A DNA stretch of 11,925 nt, from the NCBI GenBank assembly GCA_029553845.1, contig JAKPKF010000303.1, forward strand, positions 1-11,925, given 5' to 3'. This document shows positions 6,229-11,925 of the stretch, piece by piece. Made by a program: the position numbers and the translations under genes. The notes under the pieces were generated by a model, which was not told where the DNA came from, made no database searches, and saw only the letters and a list, made by a program, of their open reading frames with translations. Origin of the DNA: a bacterium. GTDB taxonomy: Bacteria > Patescibacteria > Dojkabacteria > SC72. Within the stretch, counting starts at the first letter, position 1, and each line of letters starts with the position of its first letter.

Positions 6229-8715
6229 ATGATAGACCTTAAGAAACTTATAGATTTCCTACCTTTTGAATATAAAGACCAAGACACTTATAAGGTAGAT
6301 GGAAAGGGTATCTTAGAAAGGTTCCTAGAAATTTGTGGAAGTTATTTTCAAGATAATATATCCGCAGATATTGAGAGTTTACTAGGAATAACTGACTTTG
6401 ATACCTGCCCAGAGATTTATTTGAATTACCTTTGGGAAAGCTTTGGGCAATTACCTTTTGCAAGGTGGAATAATATTGATGAAGGGGCTTTTAAAACTTA
6501 TTATAATGGTCTGTTAAGTGAAGCTGAATTAAATAGCCTTAAGTCTAAATGGATTTTACCTAAGAAAGGGGCTTTAGCTTTAACTACTAAACAGATAAGA
6601 GATTTACTCAAGTATTCTATATCTCTGATAAAGATACGAGGTACTTCTCAGTTCTTTGAAATATTATTCCGAATGTATGGGTTAAACTGTACCATTGATG
6701 ACCCCGCTAAATCAGGTTATGATGGTTGGTTAAAAACACATCCTTACTTTGACCAAGATCAGTATTATGATAAATCTAACTTTGATAACATTTACGGTTG
6801 TAGTCAATGTATCAATGTAACCTTCCATATAACTGGACATGGCTATTCAAATAACTCGGGAGAATTTATAGAGTTCAGAAAAGCTATAGAAAATATAATC
6901 GATAGATTTAAGCCTTATCATGTAGGAGCTACTATTGATTATGGTTTTAATATAAATGATAATTATCTGATAACAGCCGATTTTGTAGACCCAAATATAA
7001 ACACTATTCAGCCTGGGTATATAACCTCTGTACCTATTAAGGTTACAGTCTCTAGTAATTATCAAAATGCCGACTTAAGGTATCAGGTATCTGGAGATGG
7101 TAATACTTGGGGTTACAAGAAATATGAAAATGGCACTATTTTTAATGCCACTATAGGTAATCAGACTTATTATTTTAGAAGTGTGGGAGACCCGACTAAA
7201 GTTACCCAAGTTCATGTAAAATTAAAGGAAGTAGTCAAATCCTATAATATATCGGTTAATCCAACTACACTGCATATTACACCAACTAATAAGGAGGTAT
7301 CGGCTACAGTTACAGCTACTCTTTATCAAGAAGGTAAACAGACTCCAGTTAATATACAATTGGTTGGGGAAACTGAAGTTAAGCCTTCTGGTTCAACTTA
7401 TAAATTTAAAGAGCCAGGTACTTATGAATTCCAGATTGTAGAATACCCAGTAAAAAGAGTTTCACTGGTTGTTACTAGAGAACCTAATAAATACAAGGTT
7501 AAATGTACTCCAGAAGAATTCAAGCTATCAAGTAATGTAACTAGTTTAGCTAAAACCATACTAACTATAGAAGATGATTATGATGAGGAAGGTTTGGAAT
7601 GTTACTTGATTGGTAAAGATGATACTAGGTATAAATCTGGGGATACTTTCCAAACATTTGGTACTGGAGTTTATAAGTTTGCTTGTACTAAGGATAATTT
7701 AGAGAACTTTGATGGTATAGGAATATTTACCGTATATACCAGTATCTCTAAATTCACTTATCATTTATCTAAAGAATATCAAACTTTATCTTTAGAGATG
7801 GGAAGTGGATCTGTAAATCAAGAACTTTACTTATCAGTAACTCCCTCTGATGATCCCGATAATCTTATAGATTATGGAGTTAGTATTTATTGTGATAATA
7901 CTAAGTTAACCGATATTACCTTGAATAAATCTGGTAATGGTAAAGCTAGTGCTACTTATTCATGCAATAAACCGGGAAGTTATAAAGCTGTATGTAAGGG
8001 AGATCCTTCAGTTTATACTACTTGGTCAGTATATAGTTATACCAAACCAGAAGATCCCTATATTTATATCGAAGCAGTAAATCCTTCAGATCCTAATTGG
8101 ATATCTCCAAAGGATTGGGCTAATACTCCAAATAACCAGAAGGTAAATGTATCATATCAACTTGCTGAAGGTAAGTCGGTTACTATCCGAGTAATGCCTT
8201 TCGAAATAGAGGAATATGATTCAGTATTACTTATGGAAACCGGAGCAGAGTATAAATTCGAAGAAGTTATTACTTTAGATAAAGCGGGTACCTATACCTT
8301 TGTTGGTAAGGGTAATAAAGACAAGAAGGCTACATTAGTAATCAAAGACTATAATCTTGAAGTTAAGATAAGTTGTAGTCCTGAAAGAGCTACTCTAAGT
8401 GGGCAAGGAGAAGGAGAAGTATATACCACTGTGGTATGTTCTTCTAATCATAAGGATTTTATAACTGATGTAAGATTAGTGGGTCAAGCCGATTCACATC
8501 CAGTACCTTATGAATTTAGAACTTCTAATCCTGGTACTTATATATTTGAAGCTGTTAACAAAACCGATGTAAGGTGTACATTTGAAGTTACTTTAGCTTT
8601 TGATGTACAACCAAATGAATTGGTTTGGAACTCTGATGATATTAGCAGTAAAACTTTCGAAATAGATATACCCGAAAATACAGCATGGAGAATAACCCCG
8701 AAACCTCAGGAATAA
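6229..8715 (+). CDS. gpI-like tail/baseplate protein with C-terminal beta-sandwich repeats
   Basis: An 828-residue protein. Residues 1-240 resemble P2 gpI/T4 gp7-type wedge proteins: an N-terminal LIDFLPFEYKD, an ITDFDTCPEIYLNYLWESFG block, then LLKYSISLIKIRGTSQFFEI and FRKAIENIIDRFKPYHVGAT, the usual end of the domain. P2 gpI-like proteins are about 170-230 residues, so some 590 residues are extra. Those form a beta-rich domain (about 245-335), five diverged Ig-like units (about 338-790), each closing on a G-T/S/V-Y motif, and a BACON-like half domain (791-828). The gpI part should join the gp6-like protein in the wedge and the repeats should point outward. Sugar or surface binding is inference. 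It starts through TAATATG and ends inside the next gene. The gpI call is good by order and pattern; the repeats' function is unknown. Confidence 0.7.
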   Translation: MIDLKKLIDFLPFEYKDQDTYKVDGKGILERFLEICGSYFQDNISADIESLLGITDFDTCPEIYLNYLWESFGQLPFARWNNIDEGAFKTYYNGLLSEAELNSLKSKWILPKKGALALTTKQIRDLLKYSISLIKIRGTSQFFEILFRMYGLNCTIDDPAKSGYDGWLKTHPYFDQDQYYDKSNFDNIYGCSQCINVTFHITGHGYSNNSGEFIEFRKAIENIIDRFKPYHVGATIDYGFNINDNYLITADFVDPNINTIQPGYITSVPIKVTVSSNYQNADLRYQVSGDGNTWGYKKYENGTIFNATIGNQTYYFRSVGDPTKVTQVHVKLKEVVKSYNISVNPTTLHITPTNKEVSATVTATLYQEGKQTPVNIQLVGETEVKPSGSTYKFKEPGTYEFQIVEYPVKRVSLVVTREPNKYKVKCTPEEFKLSSNVTSLAKTILTIEDDYDEEGLECYLIGKDDTRYKSGDTFQTFGTGVYKFACTKDNLENFDGIGIFTVYTSISKFTYHLSKEYQTLSLEMGSGSVNQELYLSVTPSDDPDNLIDYGVSIYCDNTKLTDITLNKSGNGKASATYSCNKPGSYKAVCKGDPSVYTTWSVYSYTKPEDPYIYIEAVNPSDPNWISPKDWANTPNNQKVNVSYQLAEGKSVTIRVMPFEIEEYDSVLLMETGAEYKFEEVITLDKAGTYTFVGKGNKDKKATLVIKDYNLEVKISCSPERATLSGQGEGEVYTTVVCSSNHKDFITDVRLVGQADSHPVPYEFRTSNPGTYIFEAVNKTDVRCTFEVTLAFDVQPNELVWNSDDISSKTFEIDIPENTAWRITPKPQE
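7240..8598 (+). repeat. Five diverged Ig-like protein repeats inside the gpI-like gene
   Basis: Protein-level repeats of roughly 80-100 residues at about residues 338-418, 421-505, 508-603, 610-706 and 709-790. Each opens with a V-x-P/C-x-P-like strand and closes with a Gly-x-Tyr motif: EPGTYEFQ (396), GTGVYKFA (478), KPGSYKAV (581), KAGTYTFV (685) and NPGTYIFE (767). DNA identity between units is low, so this is old duplication rather than recent DNA repetition. Boundaries are by eye. Confidence 0.6.
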
Positions 8716-9254
8716 ATCAATATTACGACATGTATACTGAAACATCCACTACATCTATAGTATCTAAAGGATTTACGGTAGCTTTTGCTACAGAGTGTCT
8801 TCAATTGTTATATGACCTTCGATGGATGATCCTATTAGCATTCATATTGATAATTGCCGACTTCTGGTTTGGAATGAATGCTAGTAAGTTAAAGGGCATA
8901 CCCATTAGAAAATCCAGAGCTGGAAGAAGAACTTTTAATAAGATAATAGATTATATATGTTACTTATTAATGGGAGCAGTTCTTGGTAAGGCTATTGGAG
9001 AACCCTATGGGTTAGATCCCCTAGTAGTATCTATAACCGTATTGGTAGTATGTTATGGATTCGAAGTGGATTCTATTTATGGTCATATATGTACATTACA
9101 CGGAGTAGAAAAGAGATACAGTATCTGGAAGATACTTTGGTCTATAGTAACCTTGAAGTTCAATAACTTATCTGAAGCTTTCAAGGATATGTCAGAACAA
9201 TCTAGGAATTATAAACAATCTAAAAACAATAGTAACAATGAAAACGTACTTTAA
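8685..9254 (+). CDS. Small multi-pass membrane protein, holin-like
   Basis: A 189-residue protein with hydrophobic segments at about residues 45-62 (WMILLAFILIIADFWFG), 88-104 and 112-125. Between the first two is a basic stretch (KGIPIRKSRAGRRTFNK). The order D-F-W-F-G, basic loop, then two more membrane segments and an EVDSIYGHI motif resembles phage holins of the toxin-secretion/phage-lysis family (D-x-x-x-G-x-x-K-A ... S-I-x-E-N). The C-terminal 30 residues are polar and Asn/Lys/Ser-rich. If a holin, it would open the inner membrane at lysis, but no endolysin gene lies next to it here. The first ATG (8685) overlaps the upstream gene by 31 bases; the ATG at 8730 (residue 16) would leave a 14-base gap and is a plausible alternative, with no ribosome site deciding between them. 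Its end overlaps the fibre gene by 17 bases. Confidence 0.5.
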   Translation: MENNPETSGINQYYDMYTETSTTSIVSKGFTVAFATECLQLLYDLRWMILLAFILIIADFWFGMNASKLKGIPIRKSRAGRRTFNKIIDYICYLLMGAVLGKAIGEPYGLDPLVVSITVLVVCYGFEVDSIYGHICTLHGVEKRYSIWKILWSIVTLKFNNLSEAFKDMSEQSRNYKQSKNNSNNENVL

Positions 9255-10488
9255 ATATGAGGGTTTGATTAAATCTAAGGAGGCAGCAGAAGCAATTGCT
9301 GCCCCTGTTGCTCTTGGCCCATTCTGTGGATTCGGCTCAGTTAAGGTATCTGGTAATAAGCTATCAGTTCAAGCTAAAGCAGAAAATGGTAAGGTATTCA
9401 AGAATGATGTAGCAGATAGAATTACTGCTAGATATATGGTAAAGAATTCTGAAGATGGAGAATCACCTCAGATAAACTTCGGATGTATTTCTAGGGATGG
9501 TTATATATTCATCTCTGATGATGAAGAGATAGTAGTAGATAATATCCAAGGTGCTCAAGGGGCTAATTCAGATATCTTCTTATTCGCAGTTCATCAAGAA
9601 GTATCAGAACCAATTGAAAACCCTATTACTTTCGTAGCATATTGGTCTTCATCTTATGAAAGCTTATATACTCTGTATAAACAATCACAGAATCCTTACT
9701 ATCCCTTAGCAGAAGACAAAATCTCTTGGGATATAGTAAAGAATAATCCTGCTTCACATGAGAAATTAAATTATACCTATCTTAATTCTCAGGTAGAGGG
9801 TGCTTGTGAACCCTACAGAAATAGTAAGAATACCATGGTACTGATTGGAGTATATGGTTCTGGTACTGATGCTAATACGAAGGAGTCAGAAAACTATGCA
9901 ATCATCCCTTATGGAGGTTGTTTCCCTCAACCACTACCCTTTAACTCAGCCTACAATGGGATCATGACCCATTCTATTCAAAGAGTAGAACATGTACTGG
10001 AAGGATTCGGAGGTAAAGATGACCAGACTAATGGTATAACTAATCTACAAGAATATCTTACTAATCTGAAGAATGAGCTTATAGAAATGATTAAAAACTC
10101 GGCTTCTTCAGTTCCCACTGGATTAATCGCTATGTTTTCAGGTACTACTCCTCCAGATGGTTGGGCATTCTGTGATGGTATGTCTGGTAGACCTAATCTA
10201 TTGGGTAGATTTGTAGTAGGGTATGATCCAAGTAATCAGGATTATAATACCATTGGTAACATGGGAGGAGAAGCCCTAGTAACTCTTACTTTAGATCAAA
10301 TACCACCACATAGTCATAAGATTACGTTTAAAGAAGAAAAATGGGGGGACAATGCTAATAATCGACCATTCCCTAATCATACTAGGCCTGACTCAGGTTA
10401 TTCTGCTGATACTCAAGTAACCGGAGGAGGTAGTCCTCATGAGAATAGACCTCCTTATTTCGTACTAGCTTATATCATTAAACTATAA
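9238..10488 (+). CDS. Tail fibre with C-terminal collar domain
   Basis: A 416-residue protein whose C-terminus is a phage tail collar domain: PTGLIAMFSGTTPPDGWAFCDG (293-314), RPNLLGRFVVG (318-328), a PPHSH histidine motif (356-360), and the closing GGGSPHENRPPYFVLAYIIKL (396-416, 'GG...h.NrPPy..l.yiiK'). Collar-domain proteins are short tail fibres or adhesins, and T4 gp12 binds metal through histidines in this area. A short helical stretch (268-288, NLQEYLTNLKNELIEMIKN) precedes the collar and would suit a trimeric coiled coil. Residues 1-260 are beta-rich, include SDIFLFAVHQEVSE and VLIGVYGSGTD, and are not recognised; they may attach the fibre to the baseplate. It is the last gene of the operon and the best candidate in the window for host recognition. 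Confidence 0.78.
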   Translation: MKTYFKYEGLIKSKEAAEAIAAPVALGPFCGFGSVKVSGNKLSVQAKAENGKVFKNDVADRITARYMVKNSEDGESPQINFGCISRDGYIFISDDEEIVVDNIQGAQGANSDIFLFAVHQEVSEPIENPITFVAYWSSSYESLYTLYKQSQNPYYPLAEDKISWDIVKNNPASHEKLNYTYLNSQVEGACEPYRNSKNTMVLIGVYGSGTDANTKESENYAIIPYGGCFPQPLPFNSAYNGIMTHSIQRVEHVLEGFGGKDDQTNGITNLQEYLTNLKNELIEMIKNSASSVPTGLIAMFSGTTPPDGWAFCDGMSGRPNLLGRFVVGYDPSNQDYNTIGNMGGEALVTLTLDQIPPHSHKITFKEEKWGDNANNRPFPNHTRPDSGYSADTQVTGGGSPHENRPPYFVLAYIIKL

Positions 10489-10559
10489 ACCTATATAAAC
10501 TTTTAAAATTATTAGGGCTTTATTTTATAGAACAGCTAATCGCTTTCGTCCAACACACA

Positions 10560-10591
10560 AGTGGAATTCTTATTGGGAAATAAGTTACACT
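10560..10591 (+). other. Hairpin with GGGA tetraloop upstream of the operon terminator
   Basis: CTTATT (10569-10574) and AATAAG (10579-10584) pair perfectly around GGGA, which fits a GNRA tetraloop. AGTG (10560-10563) and CACT (10588-10591) extend it across an internal loop. It lies between the fibre stop codon and the terminator hairpin. It may protect the 3' end of the mRNA or belong to a short RNA. No promoter is obvious before it. Confidence 0.4.
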
Positions 10592-10593
10592 GG

Positions 10594-10627
10594 AAAGGGA
10601 ACCTCATGCACTGGGTTCCCTTTTTTT
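10594..10627 (+). terminator. Intrinsic terminator of the tail operon
   Basis: GGGAACC (10597-10603) pairs with GGTTCCC (10614-10620) around a 10-base loop. AAA (10594-10596) can extend the stem with the first Ts, and seven Ts follow (10621-10627). The T-run makes it a good plus-strand terminator about 100 bases after the fibre gene. Read from the minus strand it has only TTT after the stem, so it would be a weak terminator for the convergent gene. Confidence 0.85.
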
Positions 10628-10630
10628 ATG

Positions 10631-11290
10631 TTAGTAATGTAAGTCTTCTTTAGCTTTCTCTTCCCAATATCTTATATCTTCTTTAAGTTCTGAGATATAT
10701 CTTACCGAAGATTTAGTTCTAGGCATATCAAAAAACTCTACTAATAAAATGTTAGTGATACGAGAACCATCCTTGATTCTCTCTTTAATATAGGGAGGAG
10801 GACTAAGCAATATCTCGAAGATCAAATAAGCATCGGGAGATAGGTTCTTCTTCATATATTTATATAACATATCAAGCATTTCTCCTTTAGCTTTCTCTTC
10901 TTCTGTATCATCTTCTAGTTCTTTATCATTATCGAATAAATCTTCTAATTGGTAAAGATTCTGATGATATTCTGCTCCCTCTCCATAAGCAGTTCTTAAT
11001 AAATGATTCTTAAAGGTACTGAGAGAAGCTAGTATCCTTGCTTTTAAATGTTCTTCTTCACAAGTACCGTAATATTTATTAAAGACAAATAACATCTTAT
11101 CCCAGAAATAAGAACTTATGATATCGGGTGTAACATTAAACCTCCTATTATCAATTTGCTTAGTAAGACGTCTGATAACTGGTTTACAGATTTTATACAT
11201 CCTATCAAAAGTTTCCTTATCATAATTTTCTTGCATAGGCTTCAACCTATGTATCTCTGATCCGTTGTTGCCATTTTCCTTTATCTTCAT
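10631..11290 (-). CDS. Unassigned charged protein, possibly a phage sigma-like factor
   Basis: A 219-residue protein when started at the ATG at 11288-11290; a further nine in-frame codons back to a TTG at 11315-11317 overlap a candidate promoter box and are less likely. It is helical and charged. Residues 25-100 (KICKPVIRRLTKQI, then a FWDKMLFVFNKYYG segment and ARILASLSTFKNHLLR) loosely recall sigma region 2, an acidic linker follows (116-132), and residues 139-211 (LSPDAYLIFEILLSPP, then ILLVEFFDM and SVRYISELKEDIRYW) loosely recall region 4, with a 'LSp..' helix and a helix-turn-helix-like end. A small sigma factor convergent to the late operon would suit control of late transcription, as T4 gp55 does. 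The match is weak and the protein could be any other regulator. There is no Shine-Dalgarno site; it ends with TAA four bases from the terminator T-run. Confidence 0.4.
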   Translation of the reverse strand: MKIKENGNNGSEIHRLKPMQENYDKETFDRMYKICKPVIRRLTKQIDNRRFNVTPDIISSYFWDKMLFVFNKYYGTCEEEHLKARILASLSTFKNHLLRTAYGEGAEYHQNLYQLEDLFDNDKELEDDTEEEKAKGEMLDMLYKYMKKNLSPDAYLIFEILLSPPPYIKERIKDGSRITNILLVEFFDMPRTKSSVRYISELKEDIRYWEEKAKEDLHY

Positions 11291-11314
11291 AAGTCTATGT
11301 TTTAAAATGATATG

Positions 11315-11322
11315 CAAATATA
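11315..11322 (-). promoter_or_regulatory. Putative Bacteroidota-type -7 box (TATATTTG)
   Basis: On the minus strand this reads TATATTTG, a full match to the TAnnTTTG -7 consensus of Bacteroides promoters. Transcription would start near 11308, leaving a leader of roughly 18 bases before the ATG at 11290. I see no TTTG -33 element at the usual 19-21 base spacing, so the promoter call is tentative. Confidence 0.45.
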
Positions 11323-11334
11323 AGTATAATAAAT

Positions 11335-11342
11335 CAAATATA
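11335..11342 (-). promoter_or_regulatory. Second TATATTTG box, 20 bases upstream
   Basis: An identical octamer on the minus strand, exactly 20 bases upstream of the first. It may be a second start or a site for a dedicated polymerase factor. Its TTTG is only 12 bases from the next TA, too near to act as a standard -33 element. Confidence 0.3.
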
Positions 11343-11365
11343 AAATAATATATTAATAAAGTTCA

Positions 11366-11444
11366 CCTAGAAGCTGAGGATTAGTGAGTACTAGGATGAG
11401 AGTCTATATGTACAACTCTAACCGAGACTATAGAAATCTATATG
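11366..11444 (+). repeat. Inverted and direct repeats in the leader of the helicase-like gene
   Basis: Three short inverted repeats are packed here: CCTAG (11366-11370) with CTAGG (11391-11395); AGAGT (11399-11403) with ACTCT (11415-11419); and TATAG (11429-11433) with CTATA (11438-11442). TCTATATG occurs twice in direct orientation (11403-11410 and 11437-11444). The region may be a structured mRNA leader or an operator. Arms are only five bases, so some could be chance in AT-rich DNA. No TAnnTTTG box was found on the plus strand. Confidence 0.35.
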
Positions 11445-11467
11445 ATTATACTTAATTATATTGCAAT

Positions 11468-11925
11468 ATGAAAAAAGATAATACCAAGTTTGAATTTGAC
11501 ACCAGCTTTCAATTAGAAATCCTAAGGTATCTCTTAAAGGATAAAGAGGGAGGCTTAATAATCAAAAAGATTAAACCAAGTTACCTAGTTCTGATTGAGC
11601 ATTCTTTAATTGCCGAGGGCATATTTAAGTTCTTCAAAAAGAAAAACAAGATGCCTTCTAAGAATATCCTTAAAGAGGTTATAAAAGAATTACTTGAATC
11701 TAAAAATTACGTTGACCTGGTTACTAAGGATGATATACCCAATATCCATAAAATAATCGATGACCTATATTCAAATCCCTTGAATGATTCCGAATACATT
11801 CGAGAAAAGATATATCAATTCTCTACCTATGTAGAGATGAAGAACTTGAATGATTCTTTTGATTTGGATAACTTCGAACAATACGAAACCTATTCAAGGA
11901 AAATAGAAAAGATACTTCAAAACTC
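11468..11925 (+). CDS. DnaB-like replicative helicase, N-terminal part (3' end missing)
   Basis: An open frame of 152 complete codons from ATG to the window edge, in a different gene block from the tail operon. It opens with FDTSFQLEILRYLLKDKE, continues with a helical segment (LVLIEHSLIAEGIFKFFKKK, KMPSKNILKEVIKELL), and ends with SEYIREKIYQFSTYVEMKNL followed by an FEQYETYSRKIEKIL helix. This layout is that of phage DnaB-type helicase N-terminal domains: first helix pair, 'yf....h..i...i..y......P', then the 'vr..i..f.....l' linker helix. The ATPase core with the Walker motifs would lie beyond the edge, so the assignment is unproved. It may instead be a primase- or loader-related protein. 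The product would unwind DNA at the replication fork. Confidence 0.5.
   Translation, partial: MKKDNTKFEFDTSFQLEILRYLLKDKEGGLIIKKIKPSYLVLIEHSLIAEGIFKFFKKKNKMPSKNILKEVIKELLESKNYVDLVTKDDIPNIHKIIDDLYSNPLNDSEYIREKIYQFSTYVEMKNLNDSFDLDNFEQYETYSRKIEKILQN

Noticed and set aside
8537..8550. TATATTTG matches on the plus strand inside coding sequence
   Set aside because: It falls within codons for the conserved TYIFE strand of a repeat unit, so it is explained by coding sequence.
1..10488. Extracellular injection system rather than phage
   Set aside because: A holin-like protein and a DnaB-like replication gene adjoin the baseplate block, and the AAA+ ATPase typical of those systems is not seen in the window, though it could lie outside.
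11291..11317. TTG start for the minus-strand gene at 11317
   Set aside because: The codon is TTG, it overlaps the candidate -7 box, and an ATG lies nine codons further in. The ATG at 11290 is preferred.
11366..11445. A tRNA or tRNA-like gene in the divergent intergenic region
   Set aside because: The AGAGT/ACTCT stem has an 11-base loop, there is no T-arm GTTCGAATC-like sequence and no paired acceptor arm.
1..11925. TAG stop-codon reassignment as in some large gut phages
   Set aside because: No gene ends in TAG, but no recognised gene contains an in-frame TAG either, so the standard code explains everything seen.

Overview
The window reads as part of a long-contractile-tail (myovirus-type) bacteriophage genome whose host is most likely a member of the Bacteroidota. 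Phage origin is inferred from a run of ten co-directional baseplate, spike and fibre genes, a small membrane protein of holin type, and a replicative-helicase-like gene at the right edge. The host guess rests on AT-rich sequence, near absence of Shine-Dalgarno sites, TAnnTTTG-type -7 boxes in the divergent intergenic region, and a BACON-like segment. All three lines are indirect. Ten of the eleven visible stop codons are TAA, one is TGA and none is TAG.

Bases 1-10488 (+ strand) hold a tightly packed late operon. In order: a tube-initiator-like protein (5' end outside the window), a small LysM protein, a gp27/gpD-like hub spread over two consecutive genes, an OB-fold spike with an HxH motif near its C-terminus, a gp25-like wedge protein, a gp6/gpJ-like wedge protein, a gpI-like protein enlarged by a string of beta-sandwich repeats and a half BACON-like domain, a small multi-pass membrane protein, and a collar-domain tail fibre. 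Genes overlap or abut, and five junctions are TAATG, TAATATG or TGATATG, suggesting translation by termination-reinitiation. Together the products would form the centre and wedges of a simple P2/T4-type baseplate, its puncturing tip and a receptor-binding fibre.

Bases 10489-10630 hold a hairpin followed by a strong intrinsic terminator that closes the operon. A convergent minus-strand gene (10631-11290) encodes a charged protein with faint sigma-factor-like features. It starts from a divergent intergenic region (11291-11467) that carries two identical -7-type boxes for the minus strand and several inverted and direct repeats on the plus-strand side. From 11468 the plus strand carries the N-terminal part of a DnaB-like helicase, cut by the window edge. 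The window therefore spans the boundary between the structural module and a replication module.

The points most worth a second look are the two-gene hub with a helical insertion, the repeat-bearing gpI-like protein ending in a truncated BACON-like segment exactly where the next gene overlaps it, the possible phage sigma factor at the module boundary, and the structured intergenic regions. Nothing seen amounts to a wholly new system; these are unusual versions of known tail parts plus one unassigned candidate regulator.
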